DNA of 64,000 nt, from contig JACRQF010000016.1 of NCBI GenBank assembly GCA_016222825.1, forward strand, positions 210,151 to 274,150, written 5' to 3'. Shown here piece by piece: positions 55,801 through 61,800 of this stretch (positions are counted from its first letter, which is position 1; the number at the start of each line of letters is the position of its first letter). The notes under the pieces were generated by a model that worked only from the letters and a program-made list of their open reading frames with translations, had not been told where the DNA came from and searched no databases. Both the position numbers and the translations under genes were made by a program. This DNA is from Verrucomicrobiota bacterium. Lineage in GTDB: Bacteria; Verrucomicrobiota; Verrucomicrobiia; CAIQCK01.

Positions 55801-58800
55801 GTAAGCGATCTCGGTTCGTTGTGGTCAAACACAATGAGGCTCGTGTTTGGCAATGCAGGCGCGGGCAACACCCTGCTGGTGACGAACGGTGGAACGGTGA
55901 TTGCCCCATCTGTCCACATCGCCAACAGCGCACAAGGAAGCAACAACAGCATCCTTGTTGCGGGCGCAGGGTCGTATTTGAAAGCCACCTCCGAGCTTGC
56001 CGTCGGCCGATACGGCTCCTCGAACAGCCTGACTATCGCCAACGGTGGCACGGTGTTCAGTCAAACCGGCTACGTCGGCTACGCGGCGGGTGCTAACAAC
56101 AACTCCGTGTTGGTGACCGGCAGTGGCTCGGTTTGGAGTAACAACAGCGACACCTTCGTTGGCAACTCAGGCTCTGGCAACGGCCTGACCATTGCCAACG
56201 GTGGTGTGGTGGTCAACGGCATTGGCTCTATAGGCAATTCTTCCGGTGCCAACAGCAATGCAGTGCTGGTGGCGGGTGTGGGCAGTGTCTGGAGTAATAG
56301 TTCGCTGCTCTATGTGGGCTTCGCCGGCATTGGAAACCAACTTACAATCAGTAATGGCAGCCGCGTGGTGGACTCCAATGGCTACATCGGTTTCAATGCG
56401 ACCGCGAACGGCAACTCGGTATTGGTGAGCGGTTCTGGTTCCATGTGGACCAACTCCGGCAGGCTGTTCATCGGTTACAGCGGCTCCAGCAACAGCCTGG
56501 CGATCCTCAATGGTGGCCATGTGTTTAATGGTTTTGGTTATATCGGCTCCAACGCGACTGCTGACAATAACTCACTCCTGGTCGCCGGACCCGGTTCGGC
56601 TTGGAGCAACAATGGTGAGTTGTATATCGGCTTAAGTGGTTCAGGCAATCAGATGATAGTCACAAATGGCGCTCTCGTTCGCAGCGGTTACGGCAAGGTC
56701 GGCTTCAGTGCTGGCGCTAATAGCAATATGGTGCTGGTCAGTGGTGCCGGATCATGTTGGACCAACAGCAGTGACATTCGTGTCGGCTCCGATGGCTCTT
56801 CCAATCAAATGTTCATCAGCGACGGTGGTGTTGTGGTCACCGGATCTGCCACCATTGGCTTGGGTAGCAGTGCAAGCAGCAATCTGGTGATAGTGAACGG
56901 CAGCGGTTCGGTCTGGAGTAGCGTCAATGTCAATGCTGGTTTCACCGTGGGCAATTCCGGTTCCGGCAACTGGTTGATCATCACCAACGGCGGCGCTGTT
57001 GTGCATACCAGCGGTGACAACCCGATCGGTTTTAACGCCAGCGCAAGCAACAATGTCGCTGTGGTCACCGGGGTTGGCTCGCTCTGGACTAACAGCGGCA
57101 GATTGCAAGTCGGCTACTATGGCTCCCGCAACACATTGGCCATTGCCAATGGAGGCACAGTGATAGCCACCAATGTTGTCGTCGGCTACGCTGCCTCCAC
57201 CGGCAACGTCATGACCATCACCGGCGGCAACCTCTACGCAACCAACGACACGAGCACCGGTGTGCTTGATGTCCGCTACGGCACCCTTGCTTTCACCGTC
57301 GGCGTCATCACGGCCGACTCATTGTGGGTGACCAACAACATTGGAACCACCAAAGGCGTGTTTAGTTTTGGGGCCGGCACCCTGACCACCCGCACAAACT
57401 CCTCGATTGTTACCGCAAATCAGGACTTCGTCATCGGAAGCGGCACGGCGGCGGGCCAGACCGGCACATGGAACATCGTGGGTGGCGTTGCCCAGATGCA
57501 ACTCGGCAGCGGCAAGACCATCATCGGCAATAACACCGCCGGCAACGGCATTGGCATCGTCAACATTACCGGAAGCGGTTCCCTCTGGAGTAACAGCGGC
57601 AGTCTCTGCATCGGTTATAGCGGCTCTTTCAACAGCCTGTCCATTGCCAGTGGCGGGAGGGTCTTTGACTCCATCGGAGACATCGGTGAAAGACCCGCTG
57701 CCAGCAACAACTCCGTGCTCGTGACCGGCTCCGGATCGGTTTGGAGCAACAACTTCCTCTCTGTCGGCTACTCTGGCTCCGGCAACCGCCTGACCATCAC
57801 CAACGGCGCCCAAGTCATGAACGCCTATTGGTCCACGATCGGCAACGCCAGCAGTGCCAGCAACAACTGGGGTCTCGTAACAGGCTCCGGTTCGGCATGG
57901 AGCAGCGGCGACGCGGTCATCATTGGCTCGGACGGCTCCAGCAATGGCCTGATCATCGCCAGCGGTGGTCAGATGTTCAGCGCTGGCGGCGTCGTGGGCT
58001 ACAGCTCCGTTGCCAGCAACAACTCCGTAGTCGTGACCGGTTCCGGCTCCCTCTGGAGCAATGTCACCAACCTCTCTGTCGGCCTCTCCAGTTCCGCCAA
58101 CAGCCTCACCATCGCTGACGGCGGCCAAGTGTTCAACAATGTTGGCTATATTGGCAGAGCCGCCGGTGCCAGCAATAACTGTGTATTAGTGACCGGTTCC
58201 GGCTCCCTCTGGAACAACAGCAGCAACCTCTACGTCGGCAACAATGGCATCGGCAACAACCTGACCATCGTCAGTGGCGGCCAGGTGTTCAGCCAAACGG
58301 GTTATGCCGGCAACACCACGCTGGCCAGCAACAACTCCGTGCTGATCACCGGCAGCGGTTCGCTTTGGAGCAATAGCGCCACTCTCTATGTCGGCAACAG
58401 CAGCACATTTAACAACCTGAGCGTTCTTGGTGGAGCCGTGTTGCGTGATAACGTGGCCTACATCGGTAACAACAGCGCGGCAGGCAACAACTCGGTCCTT
58501 GTCAGCGGCAGCGGGTCGCTCTGGAACAACAACGCCGACTTCTACGTGGGCAACAACGGTTCATCCAACCGGCTGACGATAACCGACGGCGGCCAGGTGC
58601 GGGACACCATCCCGTGGATCGGGTTCGGCGCGAGTTCCAGCAAGAACCTCGTCGAGGTCAGCGGCGTGGGTTCGGTGCTGGGCAACGGCATCGGGATGAA
58701 CCTCGGCTTCTACGGCTCCTCCAACCGCGTGACCGTGACCAACGGCGGCCAGTTGCTCAACGGCTTTGCCCACATCGCCTACAACGCCACGGCCAGCAAC

Positions 58801-61800
58801 AACAGCATCCTCATAAGCGATCCCGGCTCGCTCTGGAGCAACAGCAGCGTCGTGGAAATCGGTCTCAACGGCTCCGCCAACAGTCTGACCATCGCCAACA
58901 GCGGCCGGGTCTTCGGCACTTCCGCCTGGATTGGAAGATCCACCAGCGCGTTCTTCAACGCAGCGTTGGTGACGGGCACAGGCTCCCTCTGGACCAACAG
59001 CGGCAGTCTCTATGTGGGCGACACCGGCTCCTTCAACAATCTGACCATTTTCACTGGCGGCCAGGTGTTCAACCAGACCGGCCGCATCGGCAACGTGGCG
59101 GCTTCCAGTAGCAACACGGTATGGGTCACCGGAGCCGGCTCGCGCTGGGCAAACAACGGTTTCCTCTACGTCGGCAACGCCGGCTCCGCCAACAACATGA
59201 CCATCTCCAACGGCGGGCAGGTGTTCAATACCGACGCTTACATCGGCTACGGCAGCGGGTCGAGCAACAACTCTGTGGTCGTCACCGGCGACGGATCCCT
59301 CTGGACCAATGACAACAACGCCGTGCATGTGGGGGGTCGTGGCTCTGGCAACAGCCTGACGATTGCCGATGGCGGCCAGGTCGTTGGCTGGCGGGGCTAC
59401 ATTGGCTTATACGCCGAGGCCAGCAACAACTCCGTCTTGGTGACTGGCGCTGGCTCGTTGTGGACCAACTCCGGCTCGTTCTATGTTGGCCCCGGCGGTT
59501 CTGGTGGCCGCCTGACCATTGCCGACGGTGGCCGAGTCATCAACGGCGGTGGTTTCCTCGGCTATTACAGTTACTCCAGCAACAACACTGCTTTGATTAC
59601 CGATCCCGGTTCGCACTGGGTCAACACCATCAATCTTGATGTGGGCTTGGACGGCTTGGGGAATCAGTTGGTCGTCAGCAACAGCGGCACTGTCAGCGCG
59701 CCCAATATCGTGATCGGATCCAGTTCAACCTCGGCCGGCAACGCGATCATAGTGTCAGGCGGAAATCTCTACGGGACGAACACATCTGCCACCGGATGGC
59801 TGGACGTGCGACGCGGCGCGCTTGTGCTTAACAGCGGCACGGTGGTCGTGGACCAACTCATCGCCACCAACTTCGCCAGTAGCGTCGTCAACATCAATGG
59901 CGGCACCCTCACCACGCCGGCGCTGCTCAACGCCGGACAGTTCACGATGACCGGCGGAACGCTGACCGTGGCGGGCGCGTTCACCAACGCCGCGGGCGGC
60001 GCGTTCAACCTGAGCGGCGGCAACGTGTCTCTCCCGCAGGTGGCTAACGCCGGCACTTTCAGTCAGCGTGGCGGGTCGTTCGATTTGGCGGCATTCGACA
60101 ACAGCGGCGTGTTCGAGGTCTGGAGCAATCTCACCATCGGCGCGGCGGCCGGGCTGACCAACCGCGACGGCGGGACTGTGCGGCTCGTCTCCAACGCCAC
60201 ACTGAACCTCTCCGGCAGTTTCGTCATCACCAACGCTACGCTGGAGTTCGCCGGCGCGAGCACCAACGCCACGCCGTTCCTGCCGGGCGTCACCTTCCAG
60301 AACGGCGCGGGCGTGGCGTGGAGCGGCTACGGCGGCGACTTCGGCGACCACGCCATCACCGGCAATCTCAACCTCGACATCCCCTCTGGCCCCGGCCTCT
60401 CGCGCGGCATCGTTGACAATGCGCGGCTCGCCGTCGGCGGCGACGGCTTCCTCTATGCCGGCAGCAACAACCTCGTCTCGCTGACCCTCACCAACGGCGC
60501 GCAGGTGCTCGGCAACATCGGCTACATCGCCTTTGACGCCGCCGCCAGCAACAGCAGCGCGCTCGTCAGCGGCCCCGGCTCCGTCTGGAGCAACAGCGAC
60601 AGCCTTTTCGTCGGCTACCACGGTTCCCTCGCCGCGCTCACCCTCACCGACGGCGGCGCGGTTTCCGCCACAAACATCGTCATCGGCCTCGACGCCGGCT
60701 CCACCGGCAACGTCATCACCGTCAGCGGCGGCCGGCTCTTCGCCACCAACGCCACCGGCGGCGGCGCGCTCGACGTGCGTTACGGCGCGCTCACGCTCAA
60801 CAGCGGCACCGTCACCGTGGACCGCTTGCTGCTGACCAACGGCGTCAACAGCATCTTCAACTTCAACGGCGGCGTCCTCAACGCGACGGAGATGCTCACG
60901 CGCCAGCCGGTGACGGTGGACGGCGGCACGCTGACGCTGGCGCACTCGTTCATCAACCTGCCGGAAGCTACGCTGCGGCTGAACAACGGCAACGTCTTCG
61001 TGCCCGGCTTCATGATCAACCTCGGCTCGTTCATCCAGCACGGCGGGCTGTTCGATCCGGAGTTCTACAACAACAGCGGCTCCTGGCTGCTGACCGGCGG
61101 GACGAACGTGGACGGAGTGTTCCTGAACGAAGCGACGGGCGTGGCGCTCCAGAGCGGCGGCGAGCACAACGTGAACGTGGCCACCAACCTCGGTGTCTGG
61201 ACCGTCTCCGGCGGCGTCGCCAATCTCGCCAACCTCATCATCGAGTCTGGCGGCGTCTTCACCAACTCCGGCGGCACGCTCGTCTCCACCAATGCCCTGG
61301 GCCTCGGCACGATTGACGTTCGCAACGGCGCGCTCGTCCTCAACAGCGGCACGACCACAGTGGACCGTTTCTACGCCACCAACTTCGCCAGCAGCGTTGT
61401 CAGCTTCAACGCCGGCTGGCTCACCACGAAAGGCACGATTATCTCCCACGCAGCGCCGTTTACCGTCGGCGATGGCGTCCAATCGGCTACGCTCCGCCTC
61501 GACGGCGGCAGTCATCTCTTCGCAGACGGCCTGATCACCGCCGTCGGCGGCACTCTCGATCTCGGCAGCGGCAGCGTGATCGTGCCAACGCATATGAACA
61601 ACATGGGTGCGTTCACCCAAAGCGGCGGCTTCTTCGACCCGGCCGTCTTCACCAACAGCGGCAGCTTCACGCTCAGCGGCGGCACCAACGTCGCCGACAT
61701 CTTCCTCAACCTTCTCAGCGGCACTGTCCAGCAAAGCGGCGGTCAGCACGATGTCGGCGTGGCCACCAATTTCGGCTCATGGACGATCTCCGGCGGCGTG

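Noticed and set aside
59755..61749. 664-codon minus-strand frame
   Set aside because: It is the shadow of the repeat units of the giant gene; other minus-strand frames recur in the same register along the repeats.
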